Assembly (NCBI GenBank): GCA_030590265.1
Contig: JAUUYW010000164.1
Coordinates: 1 to 7,276 of the forward strand
Source of the DNA: Candidatus Krumholzibacteriia bacterium
Lineage (GTDB): Bacteria; Krumholzibacteriota; Krumholzibacteriia; LZORAL124-64-63
Length of the DNA stretch: 7,276 nucleotides
Direction of reading: 5' to 3'
Shown one piece after another: positions 1-5,805 of this stretch. The position numbers and the translations under genes were made by a program. Below the pieces are notes generated by a model. That model was not told the DNA's origin and made no database searches. It worked only from the letters and a program-made list of their open reading frames with translations. Within the stretch, counting starts at the first letter, position 1. Each line of letters opens with the position of its first letter.

Positions 1-345
1 AAAGTGAGCATGATGTGGCTGATTGGATTGTACCTTATGCATACTTTTGGCGAGTTGTGTTTGTCACCGATCGGATTGTCCGCCGTCAGCAAACTATCAC
101 CTCCTCGTTTTGCTTCGCTGATGATGGGAGTTTGGTACTTGTCCAGTGCCGGAGCCAACAAGATGGCTGGTGTGTTGAGCAGTTTTTATCCGGAAGAGGG
201 CAAAGACGCGCCAGTGTTGTTGGGATATGAAATCACCGACCTGCACAGTTTCTTTTTGATTTTTGTGGTCATGGCAGCGGTGGCGGGTGGAATTCTGTTC
301 TTGTTGGCCAAACCCATTTCAAAGTGGAGTCATGGTAGAGCTTAA
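1..345 (+). CDS. POT/PTR2 family peptide:proton symporter, C-terminal part (5' end outside window)
   Basis: This is the last ~114 codons of an inner-membrane major-facilitator protein that would import di- and tripeptides, or related substrates, with protons. The frame is open from base 1 and ends at TAA 343-345, so the start lies upstream of the window. Three hydrophobic helices are visible: one around the first 20 residues, one around FASLMMGVWYLSSAGANK, and a last one around SFFLIFVVMAAVAGGILFLL, followed by a short basic tail. The segment GELCLSPIGLSAVSKLSP followed by a MMGVW(Y)L helix is the recognisable C-terminal signature of DtpT/PTR2-type transporters. Base composition looks more AT-rich than in the genes downstream. 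No terminator-like hairpin follows the stop. Substrate specificity cannot be read from this fragment. Confidence 0.88.
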   Translation, partial: KVSMMWLIGLYLMHTFGELCLSPIGLSAVSKLSPPRFASLMMGVWYLSSAGANKMAGVLSSFYPEEGKDAPVLLGYEITDLHSFFLIFVVMAAVAGGILFLLAKPISKWSHGRA

Positions 346-364
346 CGTTTTTCAGGGGCATCAA

Positions 365-393
365 TTGACACTGTCAGCCCTCAATGCTAATTT
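365..393 (+). promoter_or_regulatory. Predicted sigma70-type promoter for rfaE1-rfaE2
   Basis: A consensus -35 box TTGACA (365-370) is followed by a 17-nt spacer and a -10 box TAATTT (388-393), which keeps the most important T, A and final T. Transcription would begin near base 400, giving a leader of about 50 nt before the rfaE1 ATG. The surrounding spacer (346-450) is AT-rich and otherwise empty. The match rests on sequence alone, with the vegetative sigma consensus assumed. Confidence 0.55.
366..376. promoter_or_regulatory. Short palindrome TGACA-C-TGTCA overlapping the -35 box (possible operator)
   Basis: Perfect 5-bp inverted half-sites sit around a single central C, overlapping the -35 hexamer of the predicted rfaE1 promoter. 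This is a position where a dimeric regulator could act. An 11-bp palindrome can arise by chance, and no regulator gene is visible in the window. Confidence 0.2.
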
Positions 394-450
394 TCGCAAT
401 AAAATAACCAATCATTCCAACGGGATTCAAATTCCAAAGAGGCTGCCAGA

Positions 451-1443
451 ATGAGCCAGATCGCAAACATTCCCGACCCATCCATCATCGCCACCTTCGG
501 CAAACGCCGCCTGGCTGTCATCGGCGACAGCATGCTGGACCGTTTTCTCTGGGGCAAAGTTGATCGCATCAGCCCCGAGGCTCCCGTACCGGTGGTCAAG
601 CTGGACCGGGAAACCCGCAAGTTGGGTGGCGCCGCCAATGTGGCGGCCAACATCCGCGCTCTTGGGGCCGAGGTTGTTCTCTTCGGGCTCAATGGTGAAG
701 ATGAAGCAGGCGCCTGGATGAACGAACTCCTGGTCGAACGGGGTATCGATTCCCAGGGCATGGTGGTGGCCAAAGATCGTCCCACCACCATCAAAACCCG
801 CATCATCGCTCACAACCAACAGGTGGTGCGCACTGATCGTGAGGACGACAGTCCGGTTGAGGGCAAATATGTGGACCAGCTTTTGCAACGTCTGAAATCC
901 ATGGGGCCTTTTGACGGCTATGTGCTGAGCGATTATGGCAAAGGGGTTCTGACCGATGATGCTCTGATGCAGTGCATCGCTTTGGCCCAAAATGCAGGCA
1001 GCCCTATTATTGTCGATCCAAAAAAGGGCGACTACAGCCAGTACAAAGGTGTGACCAGCCTGACGCCCAACCAGAAGGAAGCCGAACAAGCTTGCGCCCT
1101 GGCCATCACAGGTGAGGCCAGTTTGACCAAAGCCGGTATGCTGCTGCTGAAGCGCACGGCAGCCGAAGCGGTGCTGATCACCAGAGGTGAACATGGCATG
1201 GCTTTGTTTGGCAAGGATGGCCGGCAGCACCATCTGCCAACCGAGGCCTCTCATGTTTTTGATGTGACCGGTGCGGGTGATACTGTTATCAGCGTCTACA
1301 CCACGGCTTTGGCGGCTGGGGCGGATTTTGCCCTGGCTGCGAGTTTGGCCAACCACGCTGCGGGTGTTGCCGTGCGCGAGGTGGGGACCGTCGCGGTGAC
1401 TGCAGAGCAATTGAGATCTGCCTTGAGTGAGAAAGAATCCTAG
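451..1443 (+). CDS. rfaE1: D-glycero-beta-D-manno-heptose-7-phosphate kinase (HldE N-terminal domain type, PfkB family)
   Basis: This cytosolic kinase phosphorylates heptose-7-phosphate to heptose-1,7-bisphosphate, the first kinase step towards ADP-heptose for LPS inner core. The 330-residue protein is a complete PfkB/ribokinase fold. It has an N-terminal VIGDSMLDRFLWG strand-loop (residues 23-35), the substrate-side GGAANVAANI motif (59-68), VDPKKGDYSQYKG (188-200) and the anion-hole/catalytic motif DVTGAGDTV (271-279), with Asp277 as the expected base. VFDVTGAGDTVI is close to the corresponding stretch of E. coli HldE. In E. coli the kinase is fused to the adenylyltransferase; here it stops at TAG 1441-1443 and the second activity is a separate gene 25 nt on. 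The ATG is supported by AAAGAGG (436-442) with 8-nt spacing. It is probably the first gene transcribed from the promoter at 365-393. Confidence 0.93.
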   Translation: MSQIANIPDPSIIATFGKRRLAVIGDSMLDRFLWGKVDRISPEAPVPVVKLDRETRKLGGAANVAANIRALGAEVVLFGLNGEDEAGAWMNELLVERGIDSQGMVVAKDRPTTIKTRIIAHNQQVVRTDREDDSPVEGKYVDQLLQRLKSMGPFDGYVLSDYGKGVLTDDALMQCIALAQNAGSPIIVDPKKGDYSQYKGVTSLTPNQKEAEQACALAITGEASLTKAGMLLLKRTAAEAVLITRGEHGMALFGKDGRQHHLPTEASHVFDVTGAGDTVISVYTTALAAGADFALAASLANHAAGVAVREVGTVAVTAEQLRSALSEKES

Positions 1444-1468
1444 TCCAGTCCAGGGGAGAGAAGGCAAC

Positions 1469-1957
1469 ATGGCAGCATTTGAAACCGGAGTGGTTCTGGC
1501 GCGCCAGGATCTGGCCGCCTGGGCAGAAAAAGTCCACGCCGAGGGCCGCACCATTGCCTTTACCAATGGCTGTTTCGATATCATCCACCGCGGCCACCTT
1601 GAAAGCCTGAAAATTGCTGCCGCTGCTGCCGACGAACTGGTGGTGGCTCTCAATTCAGATGCTTCGGTAGCCGAACTCAAAGGCGAAGGGCGTCCCATTT
1701 TGCCGGAAGAGGATCGGGCAGCTCTCATTGCTGCCTTGAAACCGGTTTCGGCGGTGACCATCTTCAACGAGCCTACACCTTTGCAGTGCATTGTTCATCT
1801 TCGTCCAGACGCCCTGGTTAAAGGTGCCGAGTACAAAGAAGAAGACATCGTTGGGGCCAGGGAAGTGAAATCCTGGGGAGGCGAAATTGTCCGGGTGCCC
1901 ATGGTTGAAGGTTGGTCCACTTCTCAGATAATCAAAGCTATTCAAAAACTCAGTTAA
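1469..1957 (+). CDS. rfaE2: D-glycero-beta-D-manno-heptose-1-phosphate adenylyltransferase (HldE C-terminal domain type)
   Basis: This enzyme transfers AMP from ATP to heptose-1-phosphate, giving ADP-heptose for LPS core assembly in the cytosol. The 162-residue protein is a full-length cytidylyltransferase-like domain. FTNGCFDIIHRGH (residues 31-43) carries the HxGH nucleotide-binding motif. LNSDASVAELKGEGRPI (61-77), EEDRAALIAAL (80-90), RPDALVKGAEY (112-122) and VEGWSTSQII (146-155) follow in the family order. The frame is open upstream to about 1427, but ATG 1469 is preferred: it has a purine-rich ribosome site GGGGAGAGAAGG (1453-1464) just before it and gives the usual domain start. It lies 25 nt after rfaE1, surely co-transcribed. 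The G-W-S-T motif has Trp where many homologues have Arg or Tyr. A degraded partial copy of its 3' part follows immediately. Confidence 0.93.
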   Translation: MAAFETGVVLARQDLAAWAEKVHAEGRTIAFTNGCFDIIHRGHLESLKIAAAAADELVVALNSDASVAELKGEGRPILPEEDRAALIAALKPVSAVTIFNEPTPLQCIVHLRPDALVKGAEYKEEDIVGAREVKSWGGEIVRVPMVEGWSTSQIIKAIQKLS

Positions 1958-1980
1958 AAACCATCAATCAAGTGATTCCA

Positions 1981-2139
1981 ATTGACGCCTTGCGGGCCGA
2001 TTCCACTGATACCATATTCAAAGAACCAACACCACTGGAGAAAGCTCTCCAGAACCGGCTCAAGGCACTCGTAAAGGGGTCCGAGCGCCAGGAACCAGAG
2101 ATGGTCCATGTGCCGATGGTGGATGGTAGGTCGACCTCC
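1981..2139 (+). pseudogene. Degraded second copy of the 3' part of rfaE2
   Basis: Translating from 1981 in the frame of the TCG-ACC-TCC codons gives a peptide colinear with rfaE2 residues 87-152. TIFKEPTPL matches TIFNEPTPL, KALVKGSE matches DALVKGAE, and EMVHVPMVDGRSTS matches EIVRVPMVEGWSTS. I count about 29 identical residues over the ~53 alignable codons. A 39-nt in-frame deletion removes the equivalent of 13 residues between the LVKG and VPMV blocks. The frame differs from that of rfaE2 and has no start codon with a ribosome site of its own; the only upstream ATG in frame (1912) lies inside rfaE2. Homology fades into NAAVLILG and a stop at 2170-2172. The nucleotide match is much weaker than the protein match (23 of 30 in the best block), so this is not a recent duplication. 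Confidence 0.8.
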
Positions 2140-2187
2140 CCAAAAAATGCTGCGGTCCTGATTCTCGGTTGACCGCGGCAGCCCGAG

Positions 2188-2201
2188 GCCCCATCCGGGG
2201 C
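2188..2201 (+). other. Small GC hairpin just upstream of the COG2403 gene
   Basis: GCCCC-ATCC-GGGGC forms a 5-bp all-GC stem with a 4-nt loop. It ends a few bases before the AAGGAG ribosome site (2205-2210) of the gene starting at 2216. No T-run follows, so it is not a standard intrinsic terminator. It could influence translation initiation or simply be chance. Confidence 0.3.
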
Positions 2202-2215
2202 GCGAAGGAGCCATC

Positions 2216-3532
2216 ATGAATAGGATCAAGGTTATTATCCTCGGCGCAGCTGGCCGCGATTTCCACAACTTCAACTGTGTTTATCGTGGCAATGAGCAAT
2301 ACGAAGTCGTCGCCTTCACCGCCACCCAGATTCCCGACATCGACGGTCGCAAGTATCCCGCCGAATTGGCCGGGGACTTGTATCCCAACGGGATTCCCAT
2401 TGAAGACGAATCCAATCTTCTGGATATGATTGAAAAATACTCTCCGGATATGTGCGTCATGAGCTATAGCGATCGCAGCTACGAGCAGGTCATGAGCCTG
2501 GGTAGCATCGTCAACGCTGCCGGTGTCGATTTCACCATGCTGGGTGAACGCCATACACAGATCAAAAGCACCAAGCCGGTCATCAGTGTGGGCGCCGTGC
2601 GCACCGGTTGTGGCAAAAGCCAAACCAGCCGTCGCATTTGTGAAATTCTGCGGGCTGCCGGCAAAAAGGTTGTGGCTATTCGTCACCCCATGCCCTACGG
2701 CGATCTGGTTGCCCAGCGTGTGCAACGCTTTGCCACCTACGACGACCTGGCCAAGCACAAGTGCACCATCGAGGAGATGGAGGAGTACGAACCTCATGTG
2801 ATGGCCGGTGGCGTCATCTTTGCCGGTGTGGACTACGAAGCCATCCTGCGCGAGGCCGAAAAAGAAGCCGACATCATCCTGTGGGACGGTGGCAACAACG
2901 ATACCCCATTCTACAAGAGCGATATGCACATCGTGGTGGCCGATCCTCATCGTGCCGGTCACGAAAAAACCTACTTCCCCAGTGAGACCAATGTGCGTCT
3001 GGCTGATGTGGTGATCATCAACAAGGTCGTCGAGGCCGAGTTTGAAAACATCGAAGAGGTGCGGGAGAACATCCGCGAGATCAACCCCGATTGCGTCATC
3101 ATCGACGGTGCCAGCCCCTTGACCATTGAGGGCGATGTGGACCTGATGGGCAAGAAGGTGCTCGTGGTGGAAGACGGCCCAACCCTGACTCATGGTAATA
3201 TGGCTTATGGTGCCGGTGTTGTGGCGGCCCTGCGTGCCGGCGCAGAAGAGCTGGTGGACCCGCGCCCCTGGGCCGTGGGCAAATTGGCCGAAACCTTCGA
3301 ACAGTACCCCGAGATCGGCACCTTGTTGCCGGCCATGGGTTATGGCGACGAGCAGGTGGCTGACCTGGAGAAGACCATCAACGCCGTCGAATGCGACGCT
3401 GTGGTCATCGGCACCCCCATCGATCTGAACCGGATTGTCAAAATTGACAAACCCAACGTTCGGGTGAAATACGAGCTCCAGGAAATCGGTTCGCCCAATC
3501 TGGACGAATTGCTGGCCAGGTTCATCGACTAG
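2216..3532 (+). CDS. COG2403 family P-loop protein, cyclic 2,3-diphosphoglycerate synthetase-like
   Basis: This 438-residue soluble protein resembles the family once called predicted GTPase (COG2403), whose characterised member is the archaeal cyclic 2,3-diphosphoglycerate synthetase CpgS. The N-terminal part is Rossmann-like: VIILGAAGRDFHNFN (residues 7-20, also typical of the family), AFTATQIPDIDGR (33-45) and the MSYSD loop (82-86). A P-loop follows, GAVRTGCGKSQTSR (126-139), with Lys134/Ser135 as phosphate ligands, then RHPMPYGDL (156-164). The segment ILWDGGNNDTPF (221-232) has a Walker-B-like Asp, and ADVVIINK (263-270) resembles a G-protein specificity strand. VEDGPTLTHGNMAYGAG (318-334) is another conserved-looking block. 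The start has a strong AAGGAG 5 nt before ATG. Cyclic DPG is known as a thermoprotectant and phosphate store in methanogens; the function of bacterial homologues, including this one, is uncertain. Family assignment is firm, the reaction is not. Confidence 0.82.
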   Translation: MNRIKVIILGAAGRDFHNFNCVYRGNEQYEVVAFTATQIPDIDGRKYPAELAGDLYPNGIPIEDESNLLDMIEKYSPDMCVMSYSDRSYEQVMSLGSIVNAAGVDFTMLGERHTQIKSTKPVISVGAVRTGCGKSQTSRRICEILRAAGKKVVAIRHPMPYGDLVAQRVQRFATYDDLAKHKCTIEEMEEYEPHVMAGGVIFAGVDYEAILREAEKEADIILWDGGNNDTPFYKSDMHIVVADPHRAGHEKTYFPSETNVRLADVVIINKVVEAEFENIEEVRENIREINPDCVIIDGASPLTIEGDVDLMGKKVLVVEDGPTLTHGNMAYGAGVVAALRAGAEELVDPRPWAVGKLAETFEQYPEIGTLLPAMGYGDEQVADLEKTINAVECDAVVIGTPIDLNRIVKIDKPNVRVKYELQEIGSPNLDELLARFID

Positions 3533-3561
3533 TTGTATTGTTGCGAATGATAGATCAGAAT

Positions 3562-3590
3562 GGTCGGTCGATCATGAGGATCGACCGACC
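3562..3590. repeat. Perfect 12-bp inverted repeat (5-nt loop) in the spacer before sucC
   Basis: GGTCGGTCGATC (3562-3573) and GATCGACCGACC (3579-3590) are exact reverse complements separated by ATGAG. In RNA the stem could extend by a U-G and an A-U pair. It lies 30 nt after the stop of the COG2403 gene and 29 nt before the sucC GTG. The downstream bases GTCGCTTTCAAA have only a short T stretch, so it is a poor intrinsic terminator. It may work as a partial terminator, a 3'-end stabiliser or processing point between the two genes, or a protein-binding palindrome. The spacer holds no gene. Confidence 0.7.
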
Positions 3591-3619
3591 GTCGCTTTCA
3601 AATTCCGGGGAGGAATTGC

Positions 3620-4750
3620 GTGAATATTCACGAGTATCAGGCAAAGGAGATTTTCACACGCTTTGGTCTGCCGGTTCCCGGCGGAACAGCTGTGCAAAGT
3701 GTCGATGCCGCAGTTGCCAGTGTCGAAGAGTACGGTCTGCCCGTCATGGTCAAGTCCCAGGTGCTGGTTGGTGGCCGGGGCAAAGCCGGTGGAATCAAGT
3801 TCTGCAAAACCATTGAAGATGTGAAAATCGGCGCCGAGAAAATTCTGGGCATGGACATCAAGGGTCACACGGTTCAGACCGTGTTGATCACTCCTGCAGT
3901 GGACATCGACAGCGAGTTCTATGTGGGAATGCTCATTGACCGCAACACCAAAAAAGTATTACTGATGGCCAGCGCCGAGGGTGGCATCGAGATCGAACAG
4001 GTGGCCAAGGACACCCCCGAACTCATCTTCAAGTTCGCCATCGACCCTCGTTACGGTCTGCTGGATCACGAGGCCATGGACATGGGCATGCGCCTGTGCC
4101 CGGATGACATCAAGAAGGCCCGCCAATTGGCAGCCGCCATGCAAAAGCTTTACCTGGCTTTCATGGATTCGGATTCCAGCCTGGCTGAAATCAACCCCTG
4201 GATCTTCACTCCCGAAGGCAAGGGCCACGCCATCGACGCCAAGGTCAACCTTGATGACAACGCCATGTTCCGTCATCCCGATTACGAAGCAATGCGCGAT
4301 CTTGATGACGAGGATGCCAGCGAACGGGTTGCCCGCGAAGCCAACCTGAGCTTCGTCAAGCTGAGTGGAAACGTTGGCTGCCTGGTCAACGGCGCGGGCC
4401 TGGCCATGGCCACCATGGACCTGGTCAAATACTACGGCGGTCAACCCGCCAACTTCCTGGACATTGGGGGCAGCTCCAACCCGGAGAAGGTTGTCAACGC
4501 CCTGAAAATCATTCTGTCTGACGAAGAAGTGAAGGTCATTCTCTTCAATATCTTCGGTGGCATCACCCGTTGCGACGACGTGGCCAAGGGAATTATCGAA
4601 GCCACCAAACGCATGGACATCAACGTGCCCATCGTCGTGCGTCTGACCGGTACCAACGAGGAAGAAGGCCGCGCTTTGCTGGCCGATACCGACCTGGTCT
4701 CCGCCGATACCATGGATGAAGCCGTCAAGAAGGCCATCGAGCTGGGATAA
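3620..4750 (+). CDS. sucC: Succinyl-CoA synthetase (ADP/GDP-forming) beta subunit
   Basis: This is the nucleotide-binding ATP-grasp subunit of the TCA-cycle enzyme that converts succinyl-CoA, NDP and phosphate to succinate, CoA and NTP, acting with SucD in the cytosol. The 376 residues are slightly shorter than E. coli SucC (388). The family opening MNIHEYQAKEIFTRFGLPVP is intact. GGRGKAGG (51-58) is the ATP-grasp glycine loop, and AEINPW (189-194) holds the conserved Glu190 and Asn192. DAKVNLDDNAMFRH (206-219) carries metal-ligand residues. GNVGCLVNGAGLAMATMD (250-267), NIFGGITRCD (310-319) and LTGTNEEEGR (342-351) form the C-terminal ligase-CoA domain. Where many homologues read LDxGGGA, this one reads LDIGGSSNPEKV (280-291). 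GTG is the start: GGGGAGG (3607-3613) precedes it and the protein begins at the expected residue. ATP versus GTP preference cannot be read reliably. Confidence 0.96.
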   Translation: MNIHEYQAKEIFTRFGLPVPGGTAVQSVDAAVASVEEYGLPVMVKSQVLVGGRGKAGGIKFCKTIEDVKIGAEKILGMDIKGHTVQTVLITPAVDIDSEFYVGMLIDRNTKKVLLMASAEGGIEIEQVAKDTPELIFKFAIDPRYGLLDHEAMDMGMRLCPDDIKKARQLAAAMQKLYLAFMDSDSSLAEINPWIFTPEGKGHAIDAKVNLDDNAMFRHPDYEAMRDLDDEDASERVAREANLSFVKLSGNVGCLVNGAGLAMATMDLVKYYGGQPANFLDIGGSSNPEKVVNALKIILSDEEVKVILFNIFGGITRCDDVAKGIIEATKRMDINVPIVVRLTGTNEEEGRALLADTDLVSADTMDEAVKKAIELG

Positions 4751-4778
4751 TCCAGCGGGCCTCAATGAGTTTTATTAT

Positions 4779-4793
4779 GACGCGAACAGCGTC
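4779..4793 (+). other. Small hairpin in the sucC-sucD spacer
   Basis: GACGC-GAACA-GCGTC gives a 5-bp stem with a 5-nt loop, placed 21 nt before the sucD ATG and just ahead of its GAGGAG ribosome site (4798-4803). No T-run follows. The 63-nt spacer between the two subunit genes is longer than the overlap or near-contact often seen for sucCD. The hairpin might adjust SucD translation; evidence is structural only. Confidence 0.3.
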
Positions 4794-4813
4794 TTGAAGA
4801 GGAGATAGTTCTA

Positions 4814-5689
4814 ATGGCGATTTTTGTCGACGACAATACCAAGGTTGTCGTGCAGGGAATCACTGGCCGTGATGGCGGTTTCCACTCCAGTCAAATGCTG
4901 GCTTACGGAACCAAGATTCTGGCAGGTGTCACCCCCGGACGCGGCGGTCAAATGTTTGAGGACAAGGTTCCTGTTTACAATACGGTCAAAGAGGCAGTTG
5001 AGAAGCACGGGGTCAATACTTCGGTTATCTTCGTTCCTCCCTTTGGTGCAGCCGGTGCCATCTATGAAGCGGCCGATGCCGGATGCAAGCTCATCATTTG
5101 CATCACCGAAGGTGTTCCCACCTGCGACATGGTCAAGGTCATGCCTTACCTCGAAGAGCGCGGAGTGCGCCTGATTGGCCCCAACTGTCCTGGCCTGTTG
5201 GCCCCTGGCATTGCCAAACTTGGCATCCTGCCCGCGGACATCGTCAAGGAAGGCAATGTTGGCCTGGTCTCGCGCAGCGGCACCCTGACTTACGAAGTGG
5301 TCTATCAGCTGACGGCAGCCGGCCTGGGCCAGACCACCTGCCTGGGCATTGGCGGTGACCCCGTCATCGGCACAACCTTCATGGATGCCATCAAGGCCTT
5401 CAACGACGACCCCAAAACCGAAGCCTTCGTCCTGATCGGCGAAATCGGTGGGGACGCCGAAGAGCAGGCCGCGGCCTGGATCAAGGAAAACTGCAAAAAA
5501 CCTGTGGTCAGCTTTATTGCCGGCCAAACCGCGCCTCCCGGCAAACGCATGGGACATGCCGGAGCCATCGTCAGTGGCGGCACCGGTACGGCAGCGGAAA
5601 AACGCAAGGCACTGGAAGCAGCCGGCATCCCGGTGGCGGATCGTCCCATGGACATTGTGCCCAAGTTGCTGGAAATCTGGAAGAAGTAG
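4814..5689 (+). CDS. sucD: Succinyl-CoA synthetase alpha subunit
   Basis: This CoA-binding, phosphohistidine-carrying subunit pairs with SucC. The 291 residues match the usual length (about 290). VQGITGRDGGFHS (13-25) is the Rossmann CoA-binding turn. TPGRGG (40-45), ITEGVPTCDMVKV (97-109) and GPNCPGLLAPG (122-132) are family motifs, and SRSGTLTYEVVYQL (153-166) and GIGGDPVIGT (178-187) follow. GEIGG (209-213) includes Glu210, equivalent to the glutamate that contacts the active histidine. GHAGAI (247-252) contains the phosphorylated His248. The start ATG has GAGGAG about 10 nt upstream. It sits 63 nt after sucC and is certainly co-transcribed. All catalytic residues I can check are present. 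Confidence 0.96.
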   Translation: MAIFVDDNTKVVVQGITGRDGGFHSSQMLAYGTKILAGVTPGRGGQMFEDKVPVYNTVKEAVEKHGVNTSVIFVPPFGAAGAIYEAADAGCKLIICITEGVPTCDMVKVMPYLEERGVRLIGPNCPGLLAPGIAKLGILPADIVKEGNVGLVSRSGTLTYEVVYQLTAAGLGQTTCLGIGGDPVIGTTFMDAIKAFNDDPKTEAFVLIGEIGGDAEEQAAAWIKENCKKPVVSFIAGQTAPPGKRMGHAGAIVSGGTGTAAEKRKALEAAGIPVADRPMDIVPKLLEIWKK

Positions 5690-5714
5690 GCGCAAGCCAC
5701 TTTGAACAGTGTGT

Positions 5715-5743
5715 TTGACAAAACGGGTTGGTTCGGTTATCTC
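5715..5743 (+). promoter_or_regulatory. Possible sigma70-type promoter for ndk, overlapping a hairpin
   Basis: A perfect TTGACA (5715-5720), 17-nt spacer and TATCTC (5738-5743) could drive ndk separately from sucCD. The -10 keeps the first three consensus bases but lacks the final T, so it would be weak. The spacer and -10 overlap the stem-loop at 5722-5759, so either reading may be the real one. Confidence 0.33.
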
Positions 5744-5759
5744 AACCGGACCGCCCGTT
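5722..5759 (+). other. Long RNA stem-loop between sucD and ndk (terminator-like, no U-tract)
   Basis: The left arm at 5722-5738 pairs with 5744-5759 around the loop ATCTC. The stem has about 16 pairs as RNA, including two G-U pairs and one bulged T after AACGGG. It is followed by GAATTTCAAAA rather than a T-run, so Rho-independent termination would be inefficient. It starts 33 nt after the sucD stop and fits a 3' boundary or stabilising structure for the sucCD message. Confidence 0.5.
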
Positions 5760-5771
5760 GAATTTCAAAAG

Positions 5772-5785
5772 GCGGGTTGACCCGC
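5772..5785 (+). other. Small GC hairpin next to the ndk ribosome site
   Basis: GCGGG-TTGA-CCCGC is a 5-bp stem with a 4-nt loop lying directly before AAGGAAG (5790-5796), the ndk ribosome site. It shares a CGGGTTG core with the larger stem-loop just upstream, so the two could pair alternatively. Evidence is sequence complementarity only. Confidence 0.35.
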
Positions 5786-5805
5786 AACAAAGGAAGAAAA
5801 GCAAA

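Noticed and set aside
1427..1468. Extended N-terminus of rfaE2 overlapping the end of rfaE1
   Set aside because: The added residues are unlike the family, and the ATG at 1469 has the ribosome site.
1430..1480. rfaE1/rfaE2 as a single fused hldE broken by a frameshift
   Set aside because: A clear ribosome site and a normal start precede rfaE2, both proteins have standard ends, and separate genes are common outside enterobacteria.
427..1791. Long open frame on the minus strand (454 codons) opposite rfaE1 and rfaE2
   Set aside because: It lies antisense to two clearly recognised genes, resembles no family I know, and arises from the codon bias of the + strand genes.
2128..2137. 10-bp palindrome AGGTCGACCT
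   Set aside because: It falls within the rfaE2-like remnant codons and is short enough to occur by chance.
1912..2172. An 86-codon + strand open frame as a real small gene
   Set aside because: Its ATG lies inside rfaE2 without a ribosome site, the first ~20 codons are out-of-frame rfaE2 sequence, and the rest is the decayed rfaE2 copy.
2060..3193. Long open frame on the minus strand (377 codons) opposite the COG2403 gene
   Set aside because: The composition is rich in His, Val and Gly, as expected for the reverse strand of GC-biased codons; there is no motif, and the + strand gene is convincing.
3533..3561. Possible promoter TTGTAT - 17 nt - CAGAAT before sucC
   Set aside because: Both boxes are weak and the first base of the -10 is wrong; not enough to call.
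3959..4765. Minus-strand open frame opposite sucC
   Set aside because: Shadow of sucC codon usage; no recognisable domain or ribosome site of note.
4811..5695. Minus-strand open frame covering the whole of sucD
   Set aside because: An antisense frame of this kind is common opposite strongly biased genes; sucD is canonical over its full length.
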